This document shows positions 9,544 to 17,764 of a DNA stretch of 64,000 nt, piece by piece. The stretch is from assembly GCF_027938815.1 (NCBI RefSeq), contig NZ_CP115913.1, positions 1,336,001 through 1,400,000 of the forward strand, read 5' to 3'. The DNA is from Oceanirhabdus sp. W0125-5 (GTDB taxonomy: Bacteria > Bacillota > Clostridia > Clostridiales > Clostridiaceae). Made by a program: the position numbers and the translations under genes. The notes beneath the pieces are model-generated. The model did no database searches. It was not told the origin of the DNA and worked only from the letters and a program-made list of their open reading frames with translations. Every line of letters begins with the position of its first letter. Position 1 is the stretch's first letter.

Positions 9544-9643
9544 TAGATAAACTATACGGAAACTTAATTTATACATGTACAAAATCTCAGTGGTTTAATG
9601 AGTTATGGACTTGTATAAATTTATAGTTGAAGTAGTTTATCTA
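9544..9643. repeat. Element 2, copy P
   Basis: Perfect ten-base terminal inverted repeats, TAGATAAACT and AGTTTATCTA. Inside is an imperfect palindrome: ATTTATAC pairs with GTATAAAT, with CTCA and TGAG at the tip. It lies just upstream of hydE. Confidence 0.8.
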
Positions 9644-9825
9644 CAATACCATTATCAGAAGTAAAATAAAAACTATCTTAGTTTATTTTAATATATAACT
9701 AAAGATTTTTAAATAACAATTATTATAAATTAAAAAACTCAATATTCAGACAACTACTAAAAAATAAAATTATTTCCTTGCATATAGGTAAATCGTGAAA
9801 ATATAGGGGTTAAGTTATTGGCATA

Positions 9826-9936
9826 TAAAAAATCCCCCTAAATATTAGGGGGATTAGGGATTAAAGGGAGTTAATTGATAATTAAGAACAATATTTAATT
9901 ATCAAAGTTCTATCTATATAGGTGAACATTTATTAT
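9826..9936 (-). ncRNA. Candidate small RNA with its own promoter and terminator
   Basis: On the minus strand TTGACA (9971-9966) and TATAAT (9948-9943) are separated by exactly 17 bases, a perfect vegetative promoter. About 90 bases downstream a strong hairpin (AATCCCCCTAA with TTAGGGGGATT) is followed by TTTTTTATA. The predicted transcript is about 110 nt and holds another hairpin (GATAATTAA with TTAATTATC). The only reading frame is a 15-codon ATG frame with no ribosome binding site. I do not recognise an RNA family. Confidence 0.6.
9831..9855 (-). terminator. Terminator of the candidate small RNA
   Basis: TCCCCCTAA pairs with TTAGGGGGA; the minus strand continues with TTTTTTATA. It points leftward, away from the MATE gene. 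Confidence 0.75.
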
Positions 9937-9942
9937 AGCTTA

Positions 9943-9971
9943 ATTATAATCTATAAAATTAAAGCTGTCAA
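9943..9971 (-). promoter_or_regulatory. Consensus vegetative promoter of the candidate small RNA
   Basis: TTGACA, 17 bases, TATAAT on the minus strand: an exact match to the sigma-A consensus in both boxes and spacing. Confidence 0.75.
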
Positions 9972-10023
9972 TAATTAATATTAAATAATAAAAATTATCG
10001 AAGTGGAAGAAAATATAAAAATG

Positions 10024-10032
10024 TGGTATAAT
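10024..10032 (+). promoter_or_regulatory. Extended -10 promoter upstream of the MATE gene
   Basis: TGGTATAAT, an extended -10, lies 42 bases before the ATG at 10074. I see no clear -35 hexamer. Confidence 0.5.
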
Positions 10033-10073
10033 ATTTAGGGAATCGAATTAAAATGATTGAAATGGAGGGTTAT

Positions 10074-11489
10074 ATGGGGACGAATAGTAGAAGGGAATTG
10101 ATTTTAAAAGGGAATCTAAAAAAAGCAATTATTCTCATTGCACTTCCAGTGATGCTGAGTAATTTAATACAGACACTTTACAATTTGATTGATACTTTTT
10201 GGGTAAGTAAATTAGGGGGAACAGATTTGGCTGCAATGAGTTTTGTATGGCCATTGAGTTTTCTTATGATTGCAATAGGTATAGGGTTTAGTGTGGCAGG
10301 AGCATCTTTAATATCTCAGTATGTTGGTGCAAAGAATTATGAGAAAGCTAAGAATATAATAGGGAATTTATTAATAATTTCTGCAGTAATATCTATAGTG
10401 TTAGGAACTGTAGGATACTTTGTAGCACCTATTATACTAAAATTGAAGTTTTTTAATCTTAGTAATGAAGTTTATATAAGGGCATTAGGGTATATTCAGA
10501 TTATATTTATGGGGCTACCTACCATGTTCTTTATGTTTGTATTTAATTCAATAAAGCAAGGAGAGGGAGATACTGTTTCTCCAATGAAGTTCGGAGCAAT
10601 ATCTGTTGGTTTGAATATAATTTTAGATCCAATATTTATTTTTGTGTTTAATATGGGAATAGAGGGAGCAGCATGGGCTACTGTAATTTCTAGAGGAATA
10701 ATAGCTTGTATTTCAATAGCATCTCTTTTCTTCTGTAAAGGGCCTTTGAGACTAGATAGAAAGTATATTAAGAAGGACAAAGAAATTATATTAAAAATAG
10801 TTAAAGTAGGACTTCCATCATCTTTTGGGCAATCAATGTCAGCACTTGGATTTATGGTGTTAAATGGGTTTATAATATCTTTTGGAGAGAATATAATGTC
10901 AGCTTTTGCAGTTGGAAATAGAATAAATTCACTTGTTCTAATGCCTGCTATGGGTATCGGGAGTTCATTAGCTGCTATAGTAGGACAGAATTTAGGAGCA
11001 GATAATATAAAGAGAGCCAAAAAAGCAATATGGGAAAGTGTTAAGATTTGTACTATATTCATGGTTGTTGGAGGAATTATTGTTACTATATTCTCAAATG
11101 ATGTAGTAAGAATTTTTGCTGATAGACCTGATATAATTGAACCAGGGACGTATTACCTTAAATTGATTTGTATGTCATTACCTTTAGTAGGATATTTTCA
11201 AATTCTTATAGGTACATTCCAAGGGTCAGGACATACACTTAGTGCTATGGTGCTTATGATGGGAAGACTATGGGCATTAAGAATTCCTATGATAATGTTA
11301 TTAACAAGATTTGAGTCATTAGGAGAGAAAGCTATTTGGTTTTCAATGGTGGGAAGTAATTTCTTTATTTGTCTAATTGGATTGGGAATATTTATGACTG
11401 GAAATTGGCAAAAGAAGATTATTAAAGGAGAACCTAAGAATAAAGAACAGTTAAAAAGTGATAAAATAGAAAAGGTTGAAACTGCTTAA
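10074..11489 (+). CDS. MATE family efflux transporter
   Basis: 471 residues with about twelve membrane helices in two repeats, each starting with the family-typical pattern (IALPVMLSNLIQTLYNLIDTF; and VGLPSSFGQSMSALGFMVL for the second half). MATE proteins expel cationic drugs or metabolites in exchange for Na+ or H+; the substrate is unknown. ATG at 10074 is five bases after GGAGGG. An ATG 21 bases upstream is in frame but has no binding site. A polar tail follows the last helix. A hairpin at 11523-11555 follows the gene, which appears monocistronic. Confidence 0.92.
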   Translation: MGTNSRRELILKGNLKKAIILIALPVMLSNLIQTLYNLIDTFWVSKLGGTDLAAMSFVWPLSFLMIAIGIGFSVAGASLISQYVGAKNYEKAKNIIGNLLIISAVISIVLGTVGYFVAPIILKLKFFNLSNEVYIRALGYIQIIFMGLPTMFFMFVFNSIKQGEGDTVSPMKFGAISVGLNIILDPIFIFVFNMGIEGAAWATVISRGIIACISIASLFFCKGPLRLDRKYIKKDKEIILKIVKVGLPSSFGQSMSALGFMVLNGFIISFGENIMSAFAVGNRINSLVLMPAMGIGSSLAAIVGQNLGADNIKRAKKAIWESVKICTIFMVVGGIIVTIFSNDVVRIFADRPDIIEPGTYYLKLICMSLPLVGYFQILIGTFQGSGHTLSAMVLMMGRLWALRIPMIMLLTRFESLGEKAIWFSMVGSNFFICLIGLGIFMTGNWQKKIIKGEPKNKEQLKSDKIEKVETA

Positions 11490-11522
11490 TAATATTAATA
11501 TAATAATAATGGTTGAAAGTTT

Positions 11523-11555
11523 AAGTATTCTTCTGAGACAATAAGAAGAATACTT
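11523..11555 (+). terminator. Hairpin after the MATE gene
   Basis: AAGTATTCTTCT pairs with the later AAGAAGAATACTT; the following T run is weak (ATTTATG). Confidence 0.55.
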
Positions 11556-11633
11556 ATTTATGTTAGTAGATAAAAAGTTGAAGGTACTAAAGAAAACGCA
11601 CATAGTGCGCAGCGGTGGAGGAGATTGTTTTTT

Positions 11634-12350
11634 ATGAAGAAGATTGATTGGCATGTGAAATTTGGAGTAGGATTAGTCTTGCTTTCAGTTGTTTTATATT
11701 CATTGCATTATGTTATTTTCCATGATGCACATCACTTATTTATATTCATGTTAGGAGAATTAGCATTCTTGCCTTTAGAAGTTTTTATTGTTGGATTGGG
11801 TCTTGAGAAGATAATGGAAAAGAGAGAGAAGGCGCATTTGATTGAGAAATTAAATATGATTATAGGAGTATTTTTTACAGAGGTAGGAACAGAACTTCTT
11901 GAAAAGCTTACATTATGTGATAATAAGATGTGTAAATTCAAGACAAATCTAAAAATTACTAAGGAATGGTCAGATAGAGATTTTAAAGAAGCTCTTGAAG
12001 TTACAAAAAACTATAATTTTGAAATAGATTTTGATGTAAAAGATCTACAGGAGATTAAAAGATTTTTATGTAGCAAGAGAGATTTCTTATTAAAGTTGTT
12101 AGAAAATCCAAATATATTGGAACATGATTCCTTCACATATTTTCTTACAGCAGTATTCCATTTAGAAGAAGAATTAAACTTTAGAGATATAAGCAATCTT
12201 TCACTTGAAGAAAAAGAGCATATTAAAGAGGATATAATAAGAGTTTATAGCTCGATAATTGGGCAGTGGATTTTATATATGAAACATTTAAAAGACAATT
12301 TCCCATTCCTATTTAATAGTGCATTACTTACAAATCCATTTACAAGATAA
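11634..12350 (+). CDS. Hypothetical protein with two N-terminal membrane helices
   Basis: 238 residues. Two hydrophobic helices (VKFGVGLVLLSVVLYSLHYVIF; LFIFMLGELAFLPLEVFIVGLGL) are separated by a short His-containing loop (FHDAHH). A charged, helical cytoplasmic region of about 180 residues follows, rich in Leu/Glu/Lys. I recognise no catalytic motif. ATG at 11634 lies ten bases after GGAGGAG. It ends in a strong terminator (12374-12409), so it is probably transcribed alone. It could be a membrane sensor or scaffold; no function is assigned. Confidence 0.75.
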   Translation: MKKIDWHVKFGVGLVLLSVVLYSLHYVIFHDAHHLFIFMLGELAFLPLEVFIVGLGLEKIMEKREKAHLIEKLNMIIGVFFTEVGTELLEKLTLCDNKMCKFKTNLKITKEWSDRDFKEALEVTKNYNFEIDFDVKDLQEIKRFLCSKRDFLLKLLENPNILEHDSFTYFLTAVFHLEEELNFRDISNLSLEEKEHIKEDIIRVYSSIIGQWILYMKHLKDNFPFLFNSALLTNPFTR

Positions 12351-12373
12351 CAGAGTTAGGTATTTTAAGACTT

Positions 12374-12409
12374 AAAAGAACACAAATTTTTATCTTTGTG
12401 TTCTTTTTT
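12374..12409 (+). terminator. Intrinsic terminator
   Basis: AAGAACACAAA pairs with TTTGTGTTCTT, directly followed by TTTTT. It closes the membrane protein gene ending at 12350. Confidence 0.85.
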
Positions 12410-12439
12410 ACAATCAAGTATAAAAAATGTTAGCAATTA

Positions 12440-12469
12440 TTGAAAATAAATAGAAAAATATGGTATAAT
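12440..12469 (+). promoter_or_regulatory. Vegetative promoter of the sensor kinase gene
   Basis: TTGAAA, 18 bases, TATAAT preceded by TGG (extended -10), 38 bases before the GTG start at 12508. Confidence 0.6.
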
Positions 12470-12507
12470 TAAATGGATATCTGAATAGTTGGGGGAGGGA
12501 AGTTTAA

Positions 12508-14283
12508 GTGTTAGAGGATTTTTGCTTATTAAGTGAGATTTTAATAAATAAAAATATTGAAATTTTTTTTGGATTCAAAAAGGGTATTGAAGATAGTGTT
12601 ATTGTAAAGAAAATTAACAAAAACGCATGTAATGAAGATATGATCTCCTTAATGAAAAAAGAGTTTTTCTCCCAGAGCCCAATAGAAACTTTTGAAAATC
12701 AGGATAAGTTGATACATATTGAAAAGAATGTTAATAGTGAGAATGATATGATTCTTAACGCTATAACTTCTAATGAAGATGGTATTATATTTTTTAAAGG
12801 AACTAAGTTAATACATTGTAATAAAGCTTTTTATCATATGATGAATATTTCATATGATATGATAAAGTTCGATGCTTTAGAAGATAATTTAGTTATTAAA
12901 ACTATTGTAAAAAATATTAATACTATGGAATCAGATAGATGTAACAGTATTACGATGAATAATTTGTTTCATTTAGACGATGAATTAAAATCATTTACTT
13001 TTGAGATAACAAAGATTAATAAAGATAATAATATAATGGTATTATGTAAAGATAAAACAAAAGAAAGAATTACAAATAAAAAATTAGTTTCTGTTAATCA
13101 AAGATTAAATGCAGTTATAGAAAGTTCAAATTCAGGCATATTTGAAATAGATGATAGAGAACTAAAAAATATATGGATATCATATGATATATATAATCTA
13201 TTAGGATATAAATCCTTCAGCAGTGAAATAACAAAGGAAAGAGTTATTGAAGTAATTTATGAAGAAGATGGCATAGACCTTGTAGAAAAATTTAATGATA
13301 GTGTTTTGAATAATAGAATTATATCAAAAGAGATAAGAATAATGGATTACGAAGGGAATTATAAATGGTTTTCTTTAGTGGCATATGCAATTCATGAAAA
13401 GATTAATGGAAAGTTTAAGTTAGTAGGATCCATAACAGATATTCATGATAAAAAGATTGCTTCTATGAATCTATTGAATAGTGAAAAAGCACTTAGAGAA
13501 GAAAGAGAACTTAATAAGCTCACAACAGAATTTTTTAATAATATATCTCATGATTTTAAAACACCTCTTAATTTGATAACTAATTCTTTGAAACTTTTAA
13601 GAAATTCTTTTAGTGAAATTTTAGAAATTGATAAGCAAGGAATGAGATATTTTGAAATAATTCAACAAAACTGCTATAGATTAATAAAGCTTGTTAATGA
13701 TATTCTTGACCTTAGCAGAATTGATTCGGGATTTTATTCACTTTCATTATATAATGGTAATATTGTAAATGTAATAGAAGATGTAACTATGTCTGTTAAG
13801 GAATACACAAAAAATAAAGGTATAGAGCTTGTTTTTGATACCGAATTTGAAGAAGAATATATTTGTTTTGATAATGAAAAAATTGAGCGTATTATGCTTA
13901 ATTTATTATCAAATGCAATTAAATTTACTGGTGATGGTGGAGTTATACTTGTTGCTGTCTCTAAAGAAGATGATATGGTATCAGTGATGATAAAGGATAC
14001 TGGAATTGGTATTCCAAAGAATAAACTTAAAACCATATTTGAACGTTTTGAACAAGCTCATGAAATAAGTTCAAGGTTATCTGGAACGGGTATAGGGTTA
14101 GCTTTAGTAAAATCATTAATTGAGATGCATGAAGGAAATATTGAAATTAAAAGCGTAGAGGGAGATGGAACAGAGATAAAATTCTATCTTCCTATCAAAA
14201 CTGTGGACAAAGATGAAAGCAAGGAATTTATGGAAAGTAAATTCGATATTGATAAAGTTTTTGTAGAATTGTCTGATTTGTAA
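12508..14283 (+). CDS. PAS-domain sensor histidine kinase
   Basis: 591 residues with no membrane helix, so a cytoplasmic sensor. A PAS-like region lies around residues 85-190, and a second, clearer PAS/PAC at about 195-325 ends in LVGSITDIHDKK. The HisKA dimerisation helix carries the phosphoacceptor His at residue 348 (FFNNISHDFKTPLN). The ATP-binding domain has the N box LLSNAIKFT, the G1 box DTGIGIP and the G2 box GTGIGLALV. No receiver domain or partner regulator is adjacent, so it is an orphan kinase; orphan kinases in clostridia can feed Spo0A, but that is inference. The start is GTG at 12508 after GGGGGAGG. Confidence 0.92.
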   Translation: MLEDFCLLSEILINKNIEIFFGFKKGIEDSVIVKKINKNACNEDMISLMKKEFFSQSPIETFENQDKLIHIEKNVNSENDMILNAITSNEDGIIFFKGTKLIHCNKAFYHMMNISYDMIKFDALEDNLVIKTIVKNINTMESDRCNSITMNNLFHLDDELKSFTFEITKINKDNNIMVLCKDKTKERITNKKLVSVNQRLNAVIESSNSGIFEIDDRELKNIWISYDIYNLLGYKSFSSEITKERVIEVIYEEDGIDLVEKFNDSVLNNRIISKEIRIMDYEGNYKWFSLVAYAIHEKINGKFKLVGSITDIHDKKIASMNLLNSEKALREERELNKLTTEFFNNISHDFKTPLNLITNSLKLLRNSFSEILEIDKQGMRYFEIIQQNCYRLIKLVNDILDLSRIDSGFYSLSLYNGNIVNVIEDVTMSVKEYTKNKGIELVFDTEFEEEYICFDNEKIERIMLNLLSNAIKFTGDGGVILVAVSKEDDMVSVMIKDTGIGIPKNKLKTIFERFEQAHEISSRLSGTGIGLALVKSLIEMHEGNIEIKSVEGDGTEIKFYLPIKTVDKDESKEFMESKFDIDKVFVELSDL

Positions 14284-14311
14284 AAATATTTTTGAATATA
14301 TGATTCATATA

Positions 14312-14341
14312 AAAAACTATGCGTAAAAGCATAGTTTTTTT
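14312..14341 (+). terminator. Intrinsic terminator of the sensor kinase gene
   Basis: AAAAACTATGC pairs with GCATAGTTTTT around GTAAAA, with a seven-T run. Confidence 0.85.
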
Positions 14342-14366
14342 GAGAGAAAATAAGTTTTAGTTAAAA

Positions 14367-14546
14367 TTACTCTTCTTTTTCAAAAACTAAGTCAAATTGT
14401 TTTATCACACCATGACCAGTAAAAACTGTAGGAATAGCTGCAATAAATCTCCAACCTTCTGAGCTATATTTATCTATTAGTTCTCTATGATTTGAAACGG
14501 TAAAAAGTCCTTGTGTATCTGCAGATACATAAATATATTTATACAT
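14367..14546 (-). CDS. Small DUF4177-like protein, 59 residues
   Basis: The minus strand encodes 59 residues from ATG at 14546, nine bases after AGGAG, to TAA at 14367. The sequence starts MYKYIYVSAD and contains YSSEGWRFIAAIPT and a C-terminal QFDLVFEKE. The EGWR centre and the hydrophobic-E-K-E end match the DUF4177 pattern of small Firmicute proteins. Function unknown. It is convergent with the sensor kinase gene, whose terminator lies just beyond its stop, and divergent from folE. Confidence 0.75.
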   Translation of the reverse strand: MYKYIYVSADTQGLFTVSNHRELIDKYSSEGWRFIAAIPTVFTGHGVIKQFDLVFEKEE

Positions 14547-14699
14547 ATAATCATACTCCTTTATTAAAAGTTACATAAAAATTATATAATATATTTTTAT
14601 AAAATATGTATAAAAAGTATTAACTTAATATTAATTGAAATAAACCATAAAATTATTTATATTTGCTTGTCATATTGTGATTTAAAATTTAAAGGATTG

Positions 14700-14708
14700 T
14701 GTTATAAT
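14700..14708 (+). promoter_or_regulatory. Extended -10 promoter upstream of folE
   Basis: TGTTATAAT (TG-N-TATAAT) lies about 77 bases before the folE ATG. No good -35 was found at the usual spacing. Confidence 0.45.
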
Positions 14709-14745
14709 TATGCATATGAATTTAATATACCTTTGGGGGTATTTA

Positions 14746-14784
14746 ATGAACAAAGGGGAACCGGTACAGTGGGAGGCGACATAG
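14746..14784 (+). CDS. Possible 12-residue leader peptide of folE
   Basis: ATG at 14746, preceded by TTTGGGGG, opens a 12-codon frame (MNKGEPVQWEAT) whose TAG stop is directly followed by the folE ATG (TAGATG). The folE ribosome binding site GGGAGG lies inside this frame. Stop-start contact suggests coupled translation, but chance is possible for so short a frame. Confidence 0.35.
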   Translation: MNKGEPVQWEAT

Positions 14785-15369
14785 ATGATTGATAAGAAGA
14801 AAATTGAGGAACATATAAGAGGGATAATTGAAGCATTAGGAGAAGACCCGAACAGAGAAGGTCTTATTGATACGCCTAAAAGAGTAGCGAATATGTACGA
14901 AGAGGTTTTTGAGGGAATAAAGTATAGCAATGATGATCTTGTAGAAATGTATGGAAAGACATTTGAAGAGGATTTTACTTACACTGAGAATGATAATGAC
15001 ATGGTTTTTATGAAAGATATAGAGATATTTAGTTATTGTGAGCATCATTTAGCTTTAATGTATAATATGAAAGTCAATGTAGCGTATATTCCAAAGAAAA
15101 AGATAATAGGGCTTAGTAAGATTGCTCGTATTGCAGATATGGTGGGTAGACGTATGCAGCTTCAAGAGAGAATTGGACAAGATATTGCATATATAGTTAG
15201 TAAAATAACTGAGAGCGATGATGTGGCAGTTATAATTGAGGGTGAGCATGGATGCATGACCACAAGAGGAATAAAGAAAATGGGAACGAGAACTGTTACT
15301 ACAACATTAAAAGGTACATTTAAAGAGGATGAAAAGACATTTTCAAGACTTATGAGCCTATACAAGTAA
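14785..15369 (+). CDS. folE: GTP cyclohydrolase I
   Basis: 194 residues, a normal length. It converts GTP to 7,8-dihydroneopterin triphosphate, the first step to tetrahydrofolate. Visible family motifs: [10 protein letters not shown]; the zinc-binding Cys-His stretch [32 protein letters not shown]; and the second zinc Cys in [14 protein letters not shown] at 14785 is nine bases after GGGAGG. No other folate genes are nearby and a terminator follows, so it is transcribed alone, possibly with a short leader peptide. Confidence 0.96.
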   Translation: MIDKKKIEEHIRGIIEALGEDPNREGLIDTPKRVANMYEEVFEGIKYSNDDLVEMYGKTFEEDFTYTENDNDMVFMKDIEIFSYCEHHLALMYNMKVNVAYIPKKKIIGLSKIARIADMVGRRMQLQERIGQDIAYIVSKITESDDVAVIIEGEHGCMTTRGIKKMGTRTVTTTLKGTFKEDEKTFSRLMSLYK

Positions 15370-15390
15370 ATAACTAAAAATAAAAAAGAT

Positions 15391-15427
15391 AAAAGCTGAT
15401 AATAGACAAATCTATTATCAGCTTTTC
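15391..15427 (+). terminator. Intrinsic terminator of folE
   Basis: AAAAGCTGATAATAG pairs exactly with CTATTATCAGCTTTT around ACAAAT. Confidence 0.85.
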
Positions 15428-15442
15428 TTATTAAAAATTTAT

Positions 15443-15511
15443 AAAATATAGCTTCTCACGAAAGTGAGAAGCATCTATCATTATCAATTATCAATTTTTA
15501 ATTATACATTT
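15443..15511 (+). repeat. Element 1, copy C (right-end fragment)
   Basis: Only the last hairpin (GCTTCTCAC with GTGAGAAGC) and the right terminal sequence of heptad-like CATTATCAATTATCAATT units remain, ending in the TTTGTTTTAAA seen after several other copies. Confidence 0.65.
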
Positions 15512-15525
15512 GTTTTAAAGGTTTA

Positions 15526-15957
15526 TTATTGTGCAATTTTTTTCAACTGATTATTAGCATAGATTATATCGTAGCAATAATTTATAATATCGCTTCTTTT
15601 GATAATTCCAATAAATACTCCTGAGTCATCAACTACAGGAACAAAGTTCTGACATTTTGCAAGATGAATAAGACTCTCTATATCAGAGTTGATCTTAACT
15701 GGATTATTAACCATATTCATTGGTATATCTTTAACGAATATTTTACTTGTGTTTTTAAATGTCAAATCATCAGTATGCTTCATCTTCCACAAGAGATCGC
15801 CTTCTGTTAAAGTACCAATATATTTACCTTCTTCATCAATAATAGGTACTGCTGTATATCTATGATATTCCATTTTTTCCAGAGCTTGACGCATAGTTGC
15901 ATTGTCTCTAATATGGATAACATCCTTTTTCGGTGTAAGAAAGAACGCTATATTCAT
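15526..15957 (-). CDS. CBS-domain protein
   Basis: 143 residues made of two CBS modules. The first covers about residues 10-70 (VIHIRDNATMRQALEKMEYHRY, then VPIIDEEGKYIGTLTEGDLL). The second covers about 75-135 (SDIESLIHLAKCQNFVPVVDDSGVFIGIIKRSDII). Such stand-alone pairs bind adenine nucleotides or related ligands and act as regulators; the target is unknown. ATG at 15957 follows AGGAGG. A 436-base divergent region separates it from the HPr-like gene. Confidence 0.9.
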   Translation of the reverse strand: MNIAFFLTPKKDVIHIRDNATMRQALEKMEYHRYTAVPIIDEEGKYIGTLTEGDLLWKMKHTDDLTFKNTSKIFVKDIPMNMVNNPVKINSDIESLIHLAKCQNFVPVVDDSGVFIGIIKRSDIINYCYDIIYANNQLKKIAQ

Positions 15958-16394
15958 TTAATTTCCTCCTGAACATGGTTTAATTTAACTTATTACATAT
16001 ATGATTATATCATATTAAGTAGGAAAAATAAACTAATAAAATGTTACATTTTTATAAATACATAAATATTAAAAAACACCACACTTATATTATATTACAT
16101 ATCATGATAGGTGGATATAGAAAATTAGATTTAAATAAATTATTTTAAAAACAATTAATAATTTATTAAAAAGTTCTTTTTTTCACATTTTGAAATACAC
16201 ACCTTTCTTATTAATTGCATTTAGTAATTTAATGTGATAAATTTAATTTATTAAGTATACGACTGGAGAAAAGTTTCTAAAATTTTAGAAAAAGATACAC
16301 AATTGATATGATTAAATTTTATTAAATTTAGAGATTTTTATGAATTGAAATCAAAATAATAAAGGTTAATTTTTTAGTTATTAGGAGGAGTAGT
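15958..16394. other. AT-rich divergent intergenic region
   Basis: About 437 bases between the CBS gene (leftward) and the HPr-like gene (rightward). It holds an 18-base perfect palindrome at 16274-16291 and otherwise very AT-rich sequence. No repeat-element copy and no supported small gene was found. Confidence 0.5.
16274..16291. promoter_or_regulatory. Perfect palindrome upstream of the HPr-like gene
   Basis: TTTCTAAAATTTTAGAAA is its own reverse complement, about 105 bases before the ATG. It could be an operator; chance is possible in AT-rich DNA. Confidence 0.35.
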
Positions 16395-16643
16395 ATGAAT
16401 AATAAATGTATTGAATTCAAGGTATCTAAAGATCTACAAATGGCAGAACTTATTGATATTTCAGAAAAACTATCAAGATTTATGAGTGATGTATCTTTAA
16501 AACATGAAAATAAGAATGGAAATATGAAGAGTATAATATCTTTAATGGCAATGAATATTAAAATTGGAGATACGGTAATTATTGAAGCAGTTGGAAGTGA
16601 TTGTGAAGAAGCGGTAGAGTTTGTTAGAGGAATGATGGAATAG
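16395..16643 (+). CDS. HPr-like protein lacking the phosphoacceptor histidine
   Basis: 82 residues with the HPr fold pattern. Aligned by eye to HPr, the active-site G-I-H-A-R-P is replaced here by L-Q-M-A-E-L, so His15 is Met and the neighbouring Arg is Glu. The regulatory serine region is kept (NMKSIISLM, Ser at residue 46). This is the pattern of Crh-type proteins, which cannot carry PTS phosphate but can be phosphorylated by HPr kinase and bind CcpA. ATG at 16395 follows AGGAGG. Whether HPr kinase acts on it is inference. It is not in a PTS operon. Confidence 0.8.
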   Translation: MNNKCIEFKVSKDLQMAELIDISEKLSRFMSDVSLKHENKNGNMKSIISLMAMNIKIGDTVIIEAVGSDCEEAVEFVRGMME

Positions 16644-16654
16644 GACTTAAAAAC

Positions 16655-16910
16655 ATAATGTATAATGTATAATGTATAATGTAGAATGGAGAATGATTGA
16701 CATTTCACTCTGTGAAATTTTAATTGTATTGTTCCTTGGACAAGATAGGTTTACTCGTTTCATTTTATATGAAACATTGTAGTATAAATACAATATTTTA
16801 TCTAAGATAAAATGAGTAAAAACTTTTTGGACTAAAGAACAACAAGATGTAGTTTCTGCGTTAGCAGAAACATCCATCATTATACATTATCAATTATACA
16901 TTATACATTA
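16655..16910 (+). repeat. Element 1, copy D (complete)
   Basis: Complete copy with well matched ends made of AATGTAT/AATGTAG/AATGGAG units and their inverse. Hairpins: ATTTCAC with GTGAAAT; TTTCAT with ATGAAA; ATTTTATC with GATAAAAT; GTTTCTGC with GCAGAAAC. It begins 11 bases after the HPr-like stop and ends against the terminator at 16912. Confidence 0.88.
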
Positions 16911-16911
16911 A

Positions 16912-16941
16912 AAAAAAGTGCACGTTTGCGTGCACTTTTTT
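16912..16941. terminator. Bidirectional terminator
   Basis: AAAAGTGCACG and CGTGCACTTTT pair around TTTG with A and T runs on both sides; it overlaps the stop codon of the Crp/Fnr gene. Confidence 0.85.
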
Positions 16942-17617
16942 ACATTAGTATGTTTTCAAGAAGTTCAATATCTATTAAGGTTACTTTATTTTTATCAATC
17001 TCCAAAATTCCTTCATCTTTCATTTTTATAAACTCTCTAGAGAGAGAGGGTCTAGGAATTCCAAAGCTTTCAGCAATTTCTTTTTTACTCTGTTTTAGGG
17101 TAATAGTTAAGTTCTTCTGTTCTGAATAAAGGGATAAAAGTAGGTTTGCTATCTTCTCTCTAATAGATTGATGAGATAGTAGAGTTACTTTCTTATTTAG
17201 CATTAGAATTTTATTAGAAAGTAGTCCCATGAAGGCTTTTAAAAACATATCTTCTTCACTGCATAGATGGAGTATATCATTCTTCTCAATGAAGAGGACT
17301 TTACTTTTCGTCACTGATGTTATAGTAGCGGGGTAGGTAGTTCGTTTTGAGAATATAATTACCTCACCAAATATATCCCCAGAGGAAAGTTTACTCATTG
17401 TGAGGAATCTTCCAGATGGAAATAATTTTTGCACTTCAATACTTCCTTCTAAAATAATTCCAATAGATTTTATTGAATCACCCTCTATGGCTATGGATTC
17501 TCCTTTTGAGAAGGATTCTATATGGTAATTGCATTTCTTTAATATAGTTTCTAAAGAATTTTCATCAAAATTGTTAAATAAAGTACATTGTTTTAAAGGC
17601 AGAAAATCTTTTTTCAA
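16940..17617 (-). CDS. Crp/Fnr family transcriptional regulator
   Basis: 225 residues. An N-terminal cyclic-nucleotide-type beta barrel (FSKGESIAIEGDSIKSIGIILEGSIEV; LSSGDIFGE) covers about residues 25-115, followed by a dimer helix and a C-terminal winged helix with KKEIAESFGIPRPSLSREFIKMKDEG as the recognition region. There is no cluster-binding cysteine pattern of the FNR type. The start is TTG at 17617, eight bases after AGGAG; a GTG nine bases upstream is inside the binding site. It is divergent from the ferredoxin-domain gene and probably controls it through the palindrome at 17633-17646; the signal is unknown. Confidence 0.88.
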   Translation of the reverse strand: MKKDFLPLKQCTLFNNFDENSLETILKKCNYHIESFSKGESIAIEGDSIKSIGIILEGSIEVQKLFPSGRFLTMSKLSSGDIFGEVIIFSKRTTYPATITSVTKSKVLFIEKNDILHLCSEEDMFLKAFMGLLSNKILMLNKKVTLLSHQSIREKIANLLLSLYSEQKNLTITLKQSKKEIAESFGIPRPSLSREFIKMKDEGILEIDKNKVTLIDIELLENILM

Positions 17618-17632
17618 AAAAAACACTCCTCG

Positions 17633-17646
17633 GTAACTAAGGTTAC
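17633..17646. promoter_or_regulatory. Probable Crp/Fnr operator (GTAAC-TAAG-GTTAC)
   Basis: An inverted repeat GTAAC/GTTAC with a four-base spacer lies directly upstream of the regulator's ribosome binding site, in the divergent region shared with the ferredoxin gene. Crp/Fnr proteins bind similar dyads, so autoregulation is plausible. Confidence 0.5.
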
Positions 17647-17764
17647 TATTATTTTATCATTATTATAGTATACTTTAGTCATAAACAAAAGAAAAAATGT
17701 TTGATATGGCTTTTGTTACTTTGAATGAGATATAGAAAATTATTATATATAAGAGGTGAATAGA

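Noticed and set aside
14690..14785. Tetrahydrofolate or preQ1 riboswitch upstream of folE
   Set aside because: I could not find the conserved core of either class; only a short leader frame and an extended -10 are visible.
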